A stretch of DNA of 9,115 bases from Synergistaceae bacterium (lineage in GTDB: Bacteria; Synergistota; Synergistia; Synergistales; Aminobacteriaceae): positions 1 through 9,115 of the forward strand of contig JAAYJB010000047.1 of assembly GCA_012523155.1 (NCBI GenBank), read 5' to 3'. This document shows, piece by piece, positions 1 through 6,336 of this stretch. The position numbers were made by a program, and so were the translations under genes. Position 1 is the first letter of the stretch. Every line of letters starts with the position of its first letter. The notes below the pieces were generated by a model. The model was not told where the DNA came from, searched no databases, and saw nothing but the letters and a program-made list of their open reading frames with translations.

Positions 1-28
1 CTAGTGCCGTAATCGCTATTCGTTTCAT
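1..28 (-). CDS. Start of a gene cut by the left edge, probably an exported or membrane protein
   Basis: Only nine codons are visible, reading M-K-R-I-A-I-T-A-L. The start is an ATG at 28-26 preceded by a strong Shine-Dalgarno sequence, GGGGAGG (minus strand, 43-37), with 8 nt between them, which is close to ideal spacing. A lysine and arginine followed at once by small and hydrophobic residues is what the beginning of a signal peptide or first membrane helix looks like, but nine residues cannot settle this. A promoter-like pair lies about 230 bp upstream (256-284), so the leader would be long. The function cannot be told from what is present. Confidence 0.6.
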
Positions 29-255
29 ATTTCAAACCTCCCCTTTTCTTCAACGAGCGGCTTCAACACATATCGGAAACCAACTCTTCATTCAGGCAGC
101 GATTCCTTCCACGTGAGGAACTAAGCGCTTTTTGACCTCCTTTCCTAAAATTGAGAAAAAAGAACGGATAAAAAAGTCGAAGAGACAGCAAAAATACGGG
201 GGGAATGAAGGTAAAACAACATATAGATATGTGTTCGGAAGTTTTTACTTCATCA

Positions 256-284
256 ATGGTAGATGCAAATTTCCGTCTTGTCAA
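256..284 (-). promoter_or_regulatory. Candidate sigma-70 promoter for the left-edge gene
   Basis: On the minus strand there is a perfect -35 hexamer TTGACA (284-279) and, after exactly 17 bp, TACCAT (261-256), which matches the -10 consensus at four of six positions including the key first T, second A and last T. Transcription would start near 249 and run left into the gene at 28, giving a leader of about 220 nt. The tandem repeat at 289-312 sits directly upstream of the -35 box, where an activator or repressor could act. No other promoter as good was seen in the region. Confidence 0.45.
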
Positions 285-288
285 TTTG

Positions 289-312
289 TATGCTGAATTG
301 TATGCTGAATTG
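289..312. repeat. 12-bp tandem direct repeat, two copies
   Basis: The unit TATGCTGAATTG occurs twice without a gap (289-300 and 301-312), and a further G precedes each copy. It ends 4 bp from the -35 hexamer of the minus-strand promoter candidate. Direct repeats in this position are a common form of regulator binding site, and replication slippage would produce the same pattern. Confidence 0.8.
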
Positions 313-320
313 TTTCTTAT

Positions 321-335
321 CAAATGGACCATTTG
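321..335. promoter_or_regulatory. Perfect 15-bp palindrome, operator-like
   Basis: CAAATGG-A-CCATTTG has two perfect 7-bp arms around one central base. It lies 36 bp upstream of the -35 hexamer at 284-279. Its size and symmetry are typical of a binding site for a dimeric helix-turn-helix regulator. No T-run follows it on either strand, so it is unlikely to be a terminator. The regulator is unknown and none is encoded in the window. Confidence 0.4.
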
Positions 336-448
336 GAAATGTGTATTAACTGAAAGTGCATTCCTGATTTAAAGAGGGCTTTATTCATACGTGCCGAACA
401 TTTTTGTAATAGGTTAACAGAAGTTTTAATATTTTTTACATGGACATG

Positions 449-895
449 CTATTCATATTTTTTCCCTTTATGGATGATCCAACCCGGAGTATGGCGTCCG
501 GCAGGATCATGGTGGGTCCAGTGGATTACACCGCCCTGGGGATTCCATTCATACTCGCCATAAAACTCCAATGTGTCACCTGTTTTCAGCGAATCGATCC
601 TCGGAGCGAGGTCGATATTATGTGAAATCAGCAGGGTTTTTCCCGAGGATATGGTGATGATGAAGCGCTGATGCCTACTCCCCTTATTGTCGTCCGGCAA
701 AATTCGTGTTACTGTTCCGTATCCCTCGACCTGAAGGTTACTTTTTTTCCCGGCAATGGCGTGTTCAAGAACTGTCTCTGAAACCTTTTCGAAATTCACC
801 CCGGTTTGATTATTTTCAGTGGACAGCCAACTGCTGTCAATTAACCCGAAATAGGCCGCACCTAGTAAAACCGCGATGAGAAGAAGTTTTTTCAT
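449..895 (-). CDS. Exported DUF3465-family protein
   Basis: The 148-residue product starts with a basic and hydrophobic stretch (MKKLLLIAVLLGAAYFG, residues 1-17) that should act as a signal peptide or N-terminal anchor, so the rest lies outside the cytoplasmic membrane. The body carries the pattern I associate with DUF3465: G-S-R-H-Q-R-F (72-78), L-I-S-H-N-I-D-L-A-P-R (89-99), Y-G-E-Y-E-W-N (112-118) and G-G-V-I-H-W-T-H-H-D-P-A-G-R-H (121-135), then P-G-W-I. The fold is probably a small beta barrel. The clustered histidines (75, 92, 125, 128, 129, 135) could bind metal or nucleic acid, but no activity is established. I chose the ATG at 895. A GTG at 904 would add three residues and has a purine-rich GAGG just upstream, so it is a fair alternative. 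The gene follows the permease at 920 by about 24 bp and is probably co-transcribed with it. Confidence 0.85.
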   Translation of the reverse strand: MKKLLLIAVLLGAAYFGLIDSSWLSTENNQTGVNFEKVSETVLEHAIAGKKSNLQVEGYGTVTRILPDDNKGSRHQRFIITISSGKTLLISHNIDLAPRIDSLKTGDTLEFYGEYEWNPQGGVIHWTHHDPAGRHTPGWIIHKGKKYE

Positions 896-919
896 GCTGT
901 ACACTTCCTTCCTCTTCCG

Positions 920-2029
920 TTACTGGATATATCCGGATGATTCGAGCCATGCTTTCCACATGACCCGGTAGTTTTCGAGAAGAAAAACAAAAAGCGAAAC
1001 AACCAGTGGACCCATGAAGAGTCCCAGTATACCCCAGGCTGCAAGTCCGCCGACGACACCGATGAACACGACGAAAAAATGAGTGTTTCCTCCTCCAGAA
1101 ATAAAGATTGGACGGAGAAAACGGCCTACCATGCTTATAACAAGGGTTCCCCACGCGAGCAATATGATTCCGGCTGTTATGTCAGAAATAGCAAAGAGAT
1201 ATGCCGAGCCTGGAATCCATACAAGGGCTGTTCCAAGAAAAGGAATCATTGCGAAGAAAACCATAAGCGCACCAAAAAGCATCGGGCTGGGGAGGCCTGC
1301 GATCCACCACCCTATTCCCCCGACTGCACCCTGCACAAGAGCAGTGAGGATGACACCATAAACTACAGCTCTTAGTATCTGTTTTGCCCGGCTCATAAAT
1401 ATTTCACTTTCAGACGGAGGGAGGGGAATTATTTCCTGTAGAAAACTGATTATTACGTGCCCGTCACGAAGCAGGAAAAAGTTGGCGACCACGATGATTG
1501 AAAAATAATAGATGTAGCTGAAGGTGTTTCCGAATGCCTCAACAACATACACAGCTCCCCAGGAAGCACCCTGGCGAACCCATGCTCGAAGAAAAGTGTA
1601 TCGTTCCATCCAAGGGCGTATTATCTCCACGATCTTTTCTGGAAGGAGGACTGCGAGCGCGCCTTCACCCGAGGTTTCCATTATCGAAATTATCTCCGTC
1701 AGGAACTGGTGCAGTCGTGCACCTTCCTTAAACGCAAGGAATATGGCGTAAAAGCAAGGTACAAGAACCAGAAAGACAACAACACACGTTGCCGTTGCAG
1801 CTGCTAGATTCGCGGAACGCTGAAAAACTCCCCTTTTCCTTATTCTTTCATAAAGAGGGTACACCGAGAATGCAATGAGTGCCGACCATGAAAGAGGCTT
1901 TACGAGGGGCAGGGAAACCTTTCCTGAAAGGTAGGCCAACAGTGCGAAGATCACAAGAAACGGAAGAAACCAGCCATTCCCTTTCTGAACCTTCTTTTCT
2001 CCTTTCAAAAGACCAATCACCCGGTTCAC
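920..2029 (-). CDS. AI-2E / PerM-family membrane permease
   Basis: This is a 369-residue polytopic inner-membrane protein. Hydrophobic segments lie near residues 20-36, 46-60, 76-100, 165-187, 220-245, 252-280, 284-302 and 315-350. Family marks are I-P-F-L-G-T-x-L-V-W-I-P (262-273), R-P-I-F-I (306-310) and the glycine-rich G-V-V-G-G-L-A-A-W-G-I-L-G-L-F-M-G-P-L (324-342). The length is usual for the family. Members have been proposed to export autoinducer-2 or to exchange Na+ for H+. Sequence alone does not choose between these, and nothing nearby points to AI-2 production. The start is a GTG at 2029 with GAGAGAGG almost touching it. A second GTG nine bases downstream (2020) is better spaced from that purine run and may be the true start. 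A TATAAT box at 2064-2059 would give a leader of about 20 nt. The DUF3465 gene follows. Confidence 0.88.
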   Translation of the reverse strand: MNRVIGLLKGEKKVQKGNGWFLPFLVIFALLAYLSGKVSLPLVKPLSWSALIAFSVYPLYERIRKRGVFQRSANLAAATATCVVVFLVLVPCFYAIFLAFKEGARLHQFLTEIISIMETSGEGALAVLLPEKIVEIIRPWMERYTFLRAWVRQGASWGAVYVVEAFGNTFSYIYYFSIIVVANFFLLRDGHVIISFLQEIIPLPPSESEIFMSRAKQILRAVVYGVILTALVQGAVGGIGWWIAGLPSPMLFGALMVFFAMIPFLGTALVWIPGSAYLFAISDITAGIILLAWGTLVISMVGRFLRPIFISGGGNTHFFVVFIGVVGGLAAWGILGLFMGPLVVSLFVFLLENYRVMWKAWLESSGYIQ

Positions 2030-2058
2030 CCTCTCTCTTATTTCGGTACGTTTATGTC

Positions 2059-2087
2059 ATTATATCTCCGATAAGCAGGAAAAAGAA
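2059..2087 (-). promoter_or_regulatory. Candidate promoter of the permease-DUF3465 operon
   Basis: A perfect TATAAT lies on the minus strand at 2064-2059, about 30 bp upstream of the permease start and just past the terminator of the preceding unit. The -35 region at 17-bp spacing reads TTCTTT (2087-2082), a poor match, so the promoter rests mainly on the -10 box and on its position between a terminator and a start codon. Transcription would begin near 2052. Confidence 0.45.
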
Positions 2088-2115
2088 AAAGCCTCCGTTC
2101 TAAAATCCCGGAGGC
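2081..2115 (-). terminator. Intrinsic terminator of the cyclase / unknown / YbjQ-like unit
   Basis: On the minus strand a 7-bp perfect stem (GCCTCCG at 2115-2109 pairing with CGGAGGC at 2097-2091, loop of 11 nt) is followed by CTTTTTCTTTTTCC, a good U-run. Read on the plus strand, the stem is followed by CTTTTATTTT, so it could also stop transcription from the other side. It lies between the YbjQ-like gene and the permease and marks the break between the two minus-strand units. Confidence 0.75.
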
Positions 2116-2121
2116 CTTTTA

Positions 2122-2152
2122 TTTTGATCGGGAAAAATCCGTTCGATCAAAA
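2122..2152 (-). terminator. Second hairpin between the YbjQ-like gene and the terminator
   Basis: TTTTGATCG (2122-2130) and CGATCAAAA (2144-2152) form perfect 9-bp arms around a 13-nt loop, and GG/CC inside the loop can extend the stem past a bulge. It begins 11 bp after the YbjQ-like stop codon and 6 bp before the terminator stem. Neither strand has a clean T-run beyond this hairpin, so it may protect the mRNA 3' end or assist the following terminator rather than act as a terminator itself. Confidence 0.5.
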
Positions 2153-2163
2153 AAGTGTCAGGA

Positions 2164-2499
2164 TTAGCCTGGGATGAACCGGATGGCAGTTCCGTAACCT
2201 ATAATCTCAGCAGCACCGGTGGATACGCTGGTAGTGGAAAGGCGGAAACCGATCACCATGTCGGCGCCTCGTCTTGAGGCTTCGTCTGCGATCCTGTCCA
2301 TCACGAGGATGACTGACTGGTCTATCATTGCCTTGTAGTGTTTTAACTCTCCGCCGACGGTCCAGTTCCTGATGTTGGACGATACGTCCTGGATAATGGA
2401 TTTGGATAAACAGCACGAGGACGTGACGCATCCCAGGAAATCATAATTTCTGCCGGGGATGGTATCCACCGTCAGGATGGAAACGGTTTTCTCTTTCAT
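2164..2499 (-). CDS. YbjQ-like (UPF0145) small cytoplasmic protein
   Basis: The 111-residue product has the usual length of the YbjQ / UPF0145 family (also labelled heavy-metal-binding domain) and its layout. A short N-terminal strand ends in T-I-P-G-R (residues 11-15), followed by F-L-G-C-V-T (18-23). A central helix then carries I-A-D-E-A-S-R-R-G-A-D-M-V-I-G-F, matching the family's A-x-x-L-G-A-D-A-V-V-G-I-D segment, and a last strand ends in Y-G-T-A-I-R-F. Family members assemble into rings of five or ten subunits. Their function is not settled. Two adjacent cysteines lie at S-S-C-C-L-S near the N-terminus. The ATG at 2499 fits the family's N-terminus, but no well-spaced ribosome binding site precedes it. 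A GTG at 2523 would add eight residues and shorten the gap to the upstream gene to 12 bp. Either way the gene appears to be the last of the cyclase-unknown-YbjQ unit. Confidence 0.75.
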   Translation of the reverse strand: MKEKTVSILTVDTIPGRNYDFLGCVTSSCCLSKSIIQDVSSNIRNWTVGGELKHYKAMIDQSVILVMDRIADEASRRGADMVIGFRLSTTSVSTGAAEIIGYGTAIRFIPG

Positions 2500-2535
2500 T
2501 ATTATAGATCTTCTATCCTTCACAATAATCGGGCC

Positions 2536-4611
2536 CTACTTTCTTCTGAGAAAAAGGAAAATCATGCTTAATGTCATGAGAACTGCACCGAAAATGACGA
2601 GAAAACGAGGTATCATCCCCAAGTTTTTGAGATTATCGTACAGAAACTTACCCACAAAGGGAATTTTCCTGCACAGCATGGCAAATTCGAGATGCTCCCT
2701 GTCCTTCAGATCCTCGAAAGGATACCCGTCTGCAAGACATTCTATACTGTTCCGTGCAAAATTTTTGCCTACCTCGCCCGATTCTTCGGTTGCATATATA
2801 TCCCAGAGCGCTATTCCGGGTTTTCCGGCCCTTCTGTAGATGTTTATCAATTCAGCTCTGTCTTCAGGGGGAACAGCCGATTGGTCGCGGGATCTTCCCG
2901 AGTTAACTGCCCGAAGGTCGGTGATCTGCAGCAGGTCGAGGATTTCTGTCCGTGACCATGCAGTCCAGAACTCGGTTCCGTATTCTCTTATGAATACTGC
3001 CGCAGAACTGGGGAAGAGCGCAAGACTTTCCTCCAAGCTTGCTACAGCTTTTTTATTTCCAAGAAGTTGAACTATTTTCTCTATGTCAGGTTTAAGTATC
3101 TCCCAAAGCTTCCTGAAAAGCTCCTTTTTAGGCGCAATTTTCGCCATTGATTCAGGAGAGAGGCCCTTCACCGGAGCTTTCTCCTTTACCAGTGCAAGAA
3201 GGCCTATTACTGCCTCCCTGTTTCCGCTTAGGTTCGGAACATAGGCGAGATCCTCGTTGAGAAGATGCCAGTCTATTTCAGTATTCACCCACTCTTCCGA
3301 TGAAAGGAAATTCTGGGCCCCCAATCTGTCCACACCCTGGAGGAAATCAATTCCGTACATTTTGTATACGTCAAGAAGCCTGGGCCCCATGACCTTTGAG
3401 AGGATCCTCAGGTCGTTTCTGTCCGGGGCGGAAATAAGTATGGATTCCAGAACGTCTATAGGTCCCTGTGCCAGAAGGGGACCAAAGGCATCCCACAATA
3501 TGCCCATTTTCTGAAGCACAGGTTCAAATTCACTGCCCTTTTCGATTTCTTTTGCAACATAGTCCCTGACCGGCTGGGAAAAAGAAAGAATATGAGCACT
3601 CTGGATCATGGAAGCTGCCTCTGACTTGCAGATCTTCTCCCAGTTCTTGAGAAGGGATGCGATGTTCCTGTCAATTTCTTCCCTCATAGACAATGATGAT
3701 CCATCCTCGCTCTTCCACCAGAGTGATTCCGCGTTTATCTCAAGTTTATACTCCTCGTAAAAGGACTTTCGCATCTCCTCTTCCAACCTGTCCCTTGCGC
3801 CGGCCATATCGTAGACTTCAAAAGCAAGGAGAAGCCAGCCCACTACTGGAACTATTTTCGAAAGCACCTTCCCTGCGATTTTCATCACCAGGAATTTCAT
3901 TATCCTGTTGATTATTCTTTTTCCCAGAACGACAAAAGCGATACCAATAAGACCCTTGATCGGAATGGACCCCTGGGAAAAACCGTTTTTCTTCCCCGAA
4001 GAGGAAAACGCCATAGACGCTCTCTCGGTATTCGGGATCGGAATGGTGTTGTACACAGGGAGACGCTGCTTCAGGATCCCAAGAAAGGGCTCCCGTATCC
4101 GTTCCATGGATTCCTGAAGATGGACCTGCGTTTCAGACTCAAGGCTTTCCAGGATTTCCCGCTGGAAACTCTCACTTACCGAGGAAAGCCGGGGCTGAAG
4201 ATTTGAAAAAAACAGCTCGACGAGTTTTTCCAAGTCTTCGTTGCTTCCCGCACCGGCCTTTGTCTGTTTCCACCAGATGCTGAAAGTCCCCTCCTCCAGG
4301 GGAAGTTTCGTTGCCGCAAGCGCCTTTTCGATATCTGAATAATTCTTTTCGACAATTTTCGTCAGATCGTTCCGTGCCCATGTATCAAGGGCGTTTTTGA
4401 TTCTCGATCTCTCTGCGTCAACAATACTGGGAAGCTTTTCGATTTCGGCTTCCGCCGTTCGTGCCGCCACCTCGATTTCGAGGAGCATCTGCGCAAGCAT
4501 GTTTGCCTTTTCCTGGTCCCCGACGTTGGAGGAGGATAGGGCCTGCCGTCCCGGCACGAGAATAAAAAGCATTGTCAAAAACAAGCAGCCCCATTTCATC
4601 CCTTTCTTCAT
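2536..4611 (-). CDS. Large exported or membrane-anchored protein of unknown family
   Basis: I do not recognise this 691-residue protein. A signal peptide is likely at 1-24 (K-K-G-M-K-W, then a hydrophobic core to residue 20). Residues 30-185 are charged and mostly helical (possible coiled coil at 40-100 and 125-180). Residues 218-268 form a central hydrophobic hairpin (KGLIGIAFVVLGKR, then KIVPVVGWLLLAFEVYDMA), followed at once by the highly charged R-D-R-L-E-E-E-M-R-K. Residues 270-660 are again helical and rich in charge, leucine and tryptophan. The C-terminus is a membrane helix (667-688) ending in R-R-K, so most of the chain probably lies outside the cytoplasmic membrane. A short W-W-K motif occurs at 113-115 and 298-300, on either side of the hairpin. 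No catalytic motif was seen. The ATG at 4611 is preceded by purine-rich GGGG runs, and a second ATG is four codons downstream. The gene starts 39 bp after the cyclase with no terminator between, so co-transcription is likely. The hairpin resembles those of pore-forming or membrane-remodelling proteins only in general character. Confidence 0.85.
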   Translation of the reverse strand: MKKGMKWGCLFLTMLFILVPGRQALSSSNVGDQEKANMLAQMLLEIEVAARTAEAEIEKLPSIVDAERSRIKNALDTWARNDLTKIVEKNYSDIEKALAATKLPLEEGTFSIWWKQTKAGAGSNEDLEKLVELFFSNLQPRLSSVSESFQREILESLESETQVHLQESMERIREPFLGILKQRLPVYNTIPIPNTERASMAFSSSGKKNGFSQGSIPIKGLIGIAFVVLGKRIINRIMKFLVMKIAGKVLSKIVPVVGWLLLAFEVYDMAGARDRLEEEMRKSFYEEYKLEINAESLWWKSEDGSSLSMREEIDRNIASLLKNWEKICKSEAASMIQSAHILSFSQPVRDYVAKEIEKGSEFEPVLQKMGILWDAFGPLLAQGPIDVLESILISAPDRNDLRILSKVMGPRLLDVYKMYGIDFLQGVDRLGAQNFLSSEEWVNTEIDWHLLNEDLAYVPNLSGNREAVIGLLALVKEKAPVKGLSPESMAKIAPKKELFRKLWEILKPDIEKIVQLLGNKKAVASLEESLALFPSSAAVFIREYGTEFWTAWSRTEILDLLQITDLRAVNSGRSRDQSAVPPEDRAELINIYRRAGKPGIALWDIYATEESGEVGKNFARNSIECLADGYPFEDLKDREHLEFAMLCRKIPFVGKFLYDNLKNLGMIPRFLVIFGAVLMTLSMIFLFLRRK

Positions 4612-4650
4612 TCCCCTGGTACCCCCCGCTCTTTTTTGCCTGAAGCCGAT

Positions 4651-6162
4651 TTATAGTTCAATGTTCGCCTGGTTTTTTCCGTTTACCTTTGACTTGTATA
4701 AAGCGATATCCGCCCGTTTCAGCGCATCCGGGTAATCAGTGTCTGTTTCCCTGAAATAGGTGATGCCCATGGAAAGAGAAACCGTCTCCTGTCTGCCACC
4801 GAAGGAATGAATTTCTGCGGAAACGGCATCCAGCAGGTTCTGGCATACACGCATAATGTTTTCCGGCTTCAGTCCCCTGTAGAGCAGAAGAAATTCGTCC
4901 CCTCCCCACCGGAAAAGATGGTCTGTGGTTCTTATATGTTTGCGGATCACGGTCGCGATCCTTTTTAGAACACGATCCCCCGCATCGTGACCGTACGTGT
5001 CGTTGATCCGCTTGAAATCGTCGATATCGAATGTGACGATCGCAGGGTTTCCGGGATCATCAAACCCTCGGGAGAACGCGTTTCTGAGCGCATCTTCACC
5101 GGCACGCCTTGAAAGGGCATTGCTGACCGGATCCCTGTTGACCTTCTCTTCCAGCGCATCCATGGAACGTTTGTGGAACCATTTCTCCGAAACAACAACA
5201 AGGGCATAGGTAAGAATCAGCAGCAAAACAAGAACAACGATGAAGAGCGTTATCAACTGCAGGATAAGAGTATTGCTTTCAGCTTTTGTTTTGTCTATGT
5301 ACGGTTGCATGTCATCCATGTAGATCCCAAAGGCAACTATCCAGTTGAAATCTTTATACAGCCTGGCGTAGGTGAGTTTTCTCGATATCGCGTCACAGTT
5401 ATTCTTTTTGAAAAAATATGTGAAAAAAATTTCCCCGTCTTTTTTTACTCCCTCTAGTTCCTCGAGATACGGAAGGTTGCCCTCGATATCCGTCATTTCC
5501 GTGGAGAGGAGCATTCCTTCAGTATCTTTCAGGTTCGGATGGATCCTGCGAATGGCGTAATCGAGGCCTCCTTCGTAGTTCACAACTTCGTTGACCCAAA
5601 TGTAGGAATCGAAAGGAAAGGTAGATTCATGAATTTCCCGGGCAATTGCTTTTTTCACCAGTCCATTAGAATACTCTTTTGATATTCCGAAGAAGGCACT
5701 GTATCTGCCGTAACTCCACGAGCAATGGGCGGCAAATTTCTCCCCTTCGTCAGGAAGGGATGATACAGGCCAGTCGGTCGGAATTCCCCCGGAATCAAAG
5801 AGGACTTCTCCAGATCCCACATCCCAGAGCACTGCAGTCCACTTCTCGTCATCAAAGGTTTTTTCAAAAATCGGAACGAACTGCCCGGAGGCACTTTCGG
5901 CTATGAAATACAGCTTCCGCTCCGTTTCCTGAACAAGAGCCTCCATACGGGAGGTTTCTTCTTCTCTTCTCTCCTCTATCCTCCGTATCTGATTATTGAC
6001 TGTGTGCTTCAGGAATGTTTGTTTTATGTCGTTGATTGCTTTTGCAGTATTATCGACATAAATGGTACCGACTTTTTCCGCCAGTGTAAAATAAAACAAC
6101 CCTGCAGCTATACAAGTAATTGTGATGATAAGAATGCTGAATACCCGGTATTTGTTCTTCAT
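4651..6162 (-). CDS. Cache-domain sensor diguanylate cyclase (GGDEF)
   Basis: This 503-residue inner-membrane enzyme should make cyclic di-GMP from two GTP. Membrane helices at about 8-27 and 299-324 bracket an extracytoplasmic sensor. The sensor's later half carries Cache-type marks: W-V-N-E (189-192), R-R-I-H-P-N (205-210), and a closing W-I-V-A-F-G-I-Y-M-D-D (274-284). After a short linker helix, the GGDEF domain covers about 344-503. It has F-D-I-D-D-F-K-R-I-N-D (378-388), G-H-D-A-G-D (391-396), the intact active-site loop G-G-D-E-F (420-424), and an R-x-x-D inhibitory site (R411, D414) exactly five residues before it. The enzyme should therefore be active and product-inhibited. No EAL domain is present. 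The start is ATG at 6162, chosen because M-K-N-K-Y-R leads straight into the first membrane helix. No good ribosome binding site is visible (GGAAGG lies about 18 nt upstream). The ligand is unknown; Cache domains often bind amino acids, which would suit the neighbouring genes. Confidence 0.93.
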   Translation of the reverse strand: MKNKYRVFSILIITITCIAAGLFYFTLAEKVGTIYVDNTAKAINDIKQTFLKHTVNNQIRRIEERREEETSRMEALVQETERKLYFIAESASGQFVPIFEKTFDDEKWTAVLWDVGSGEVLFDSGGIPTDWPVSSLPDEGEKFAAHCSWSYGRYSAFFGISKEYSNGLVKKAIAREIHESTFPFDSYIWVNEVVNYEGGLDYAIRRIHPNLKDTEGMLLSTEMTDIEGNLPYLEELEGVKKDGEIFFTYFFKKNNCDAISRKLTYARLYKDFNWIVAFGIYMDDMQPYIDKTKAESNTLILQLITLFIVVLVLLLILTYALVVVSEKWFHKRSMDALEEKVNRDPVSNALSRRAGEDALRNAFSRGFDDPGNPAIVTFDIDDFKRINDTYGHDAGDRVLKRIATVIRKHIRTTDHLFRWGGDEFLLLYRGLKPENIMRVCQNLLDAVSAEIHSFGGRQETVSLSMGITYFRETDTDYPDALKRADIALYKSKVNGKNQANIEL

Positions 6163-6336
6163 TATAAAAGAAGCCAGCCTTCCGTATGTATTGCCCCGTA
6201 CCTTTTTTCCCCAACTGAGTAATATTACAACAAACGTCCGGTATTTTTAACCCCGGGTATCAAGACCGATGAAAATCTGCCCTTCAGCCCTGGGGCAAAA
6301 CACTATGGGATCACCCTGCTGAACAACGCGACTGTT
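6163..6336. other. Spacer between alaE and the cyclase gene
   Basis: This 174-bp gap holds no gene. A 10-bp palindrome GTAATATTAC lies at 6219-6228, and a weak 5-bp stem (6278-6282 with 6293-6297, minus strand followed by GATTTTC) could be a poor terminator for alaE. No consensus promoter for the cyclase stands out, so whether the cyclase is read through from alaE or has its own promoter is open. Confidence 0.4.

Larger units (their letters stand above)
29..448. other. Intergenic region upstream of the left-edge gene
   Basis: About 420 bp separate the end of the DUF3465 gene from the start of the left-edge gene. The region is AT-rich. It holds a promoter-like sequence (256-284), a 12-bp tandem repeat (289-312), a perfect 15-bp palindrome (321-335) and an isolated strong Shine-Dalgarno-like sequence on the minus strand (143-135) with no start codon at working distance. 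Open frames crossing it (an 89-codon minus frame ending at 63, and a 55-codon plus frame at 205-372) lack convincing start signals and resemble no family I know. I see no clear terminator for the DUF3465 gene here. Confidence 0.6.

Noticed and set aside
63..332. 89-codon minus-strand frame upstream of the left-edge gene
   Set aside because: Its ATG has no ribosome binding site, its sequence is low in recognisable protein character, and it runs across the promoter-like elements and the isolated Shine-Dalgarno sequence.
6161..6166. TATAAT (minus strand) touching the cyclase start codon, suggesting a leaderless promoter
   Set aside because: Transcription would start inside the coding sequence, and no -35 match lies at proper spacing.
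6278..6297. Hairpin after alaE as an intrinsic terminator
   Set aside because: The stem has only 5 bp and the following T-run is short and interrupted. It is too weak to call, so read-through into the cyclase remains possible.
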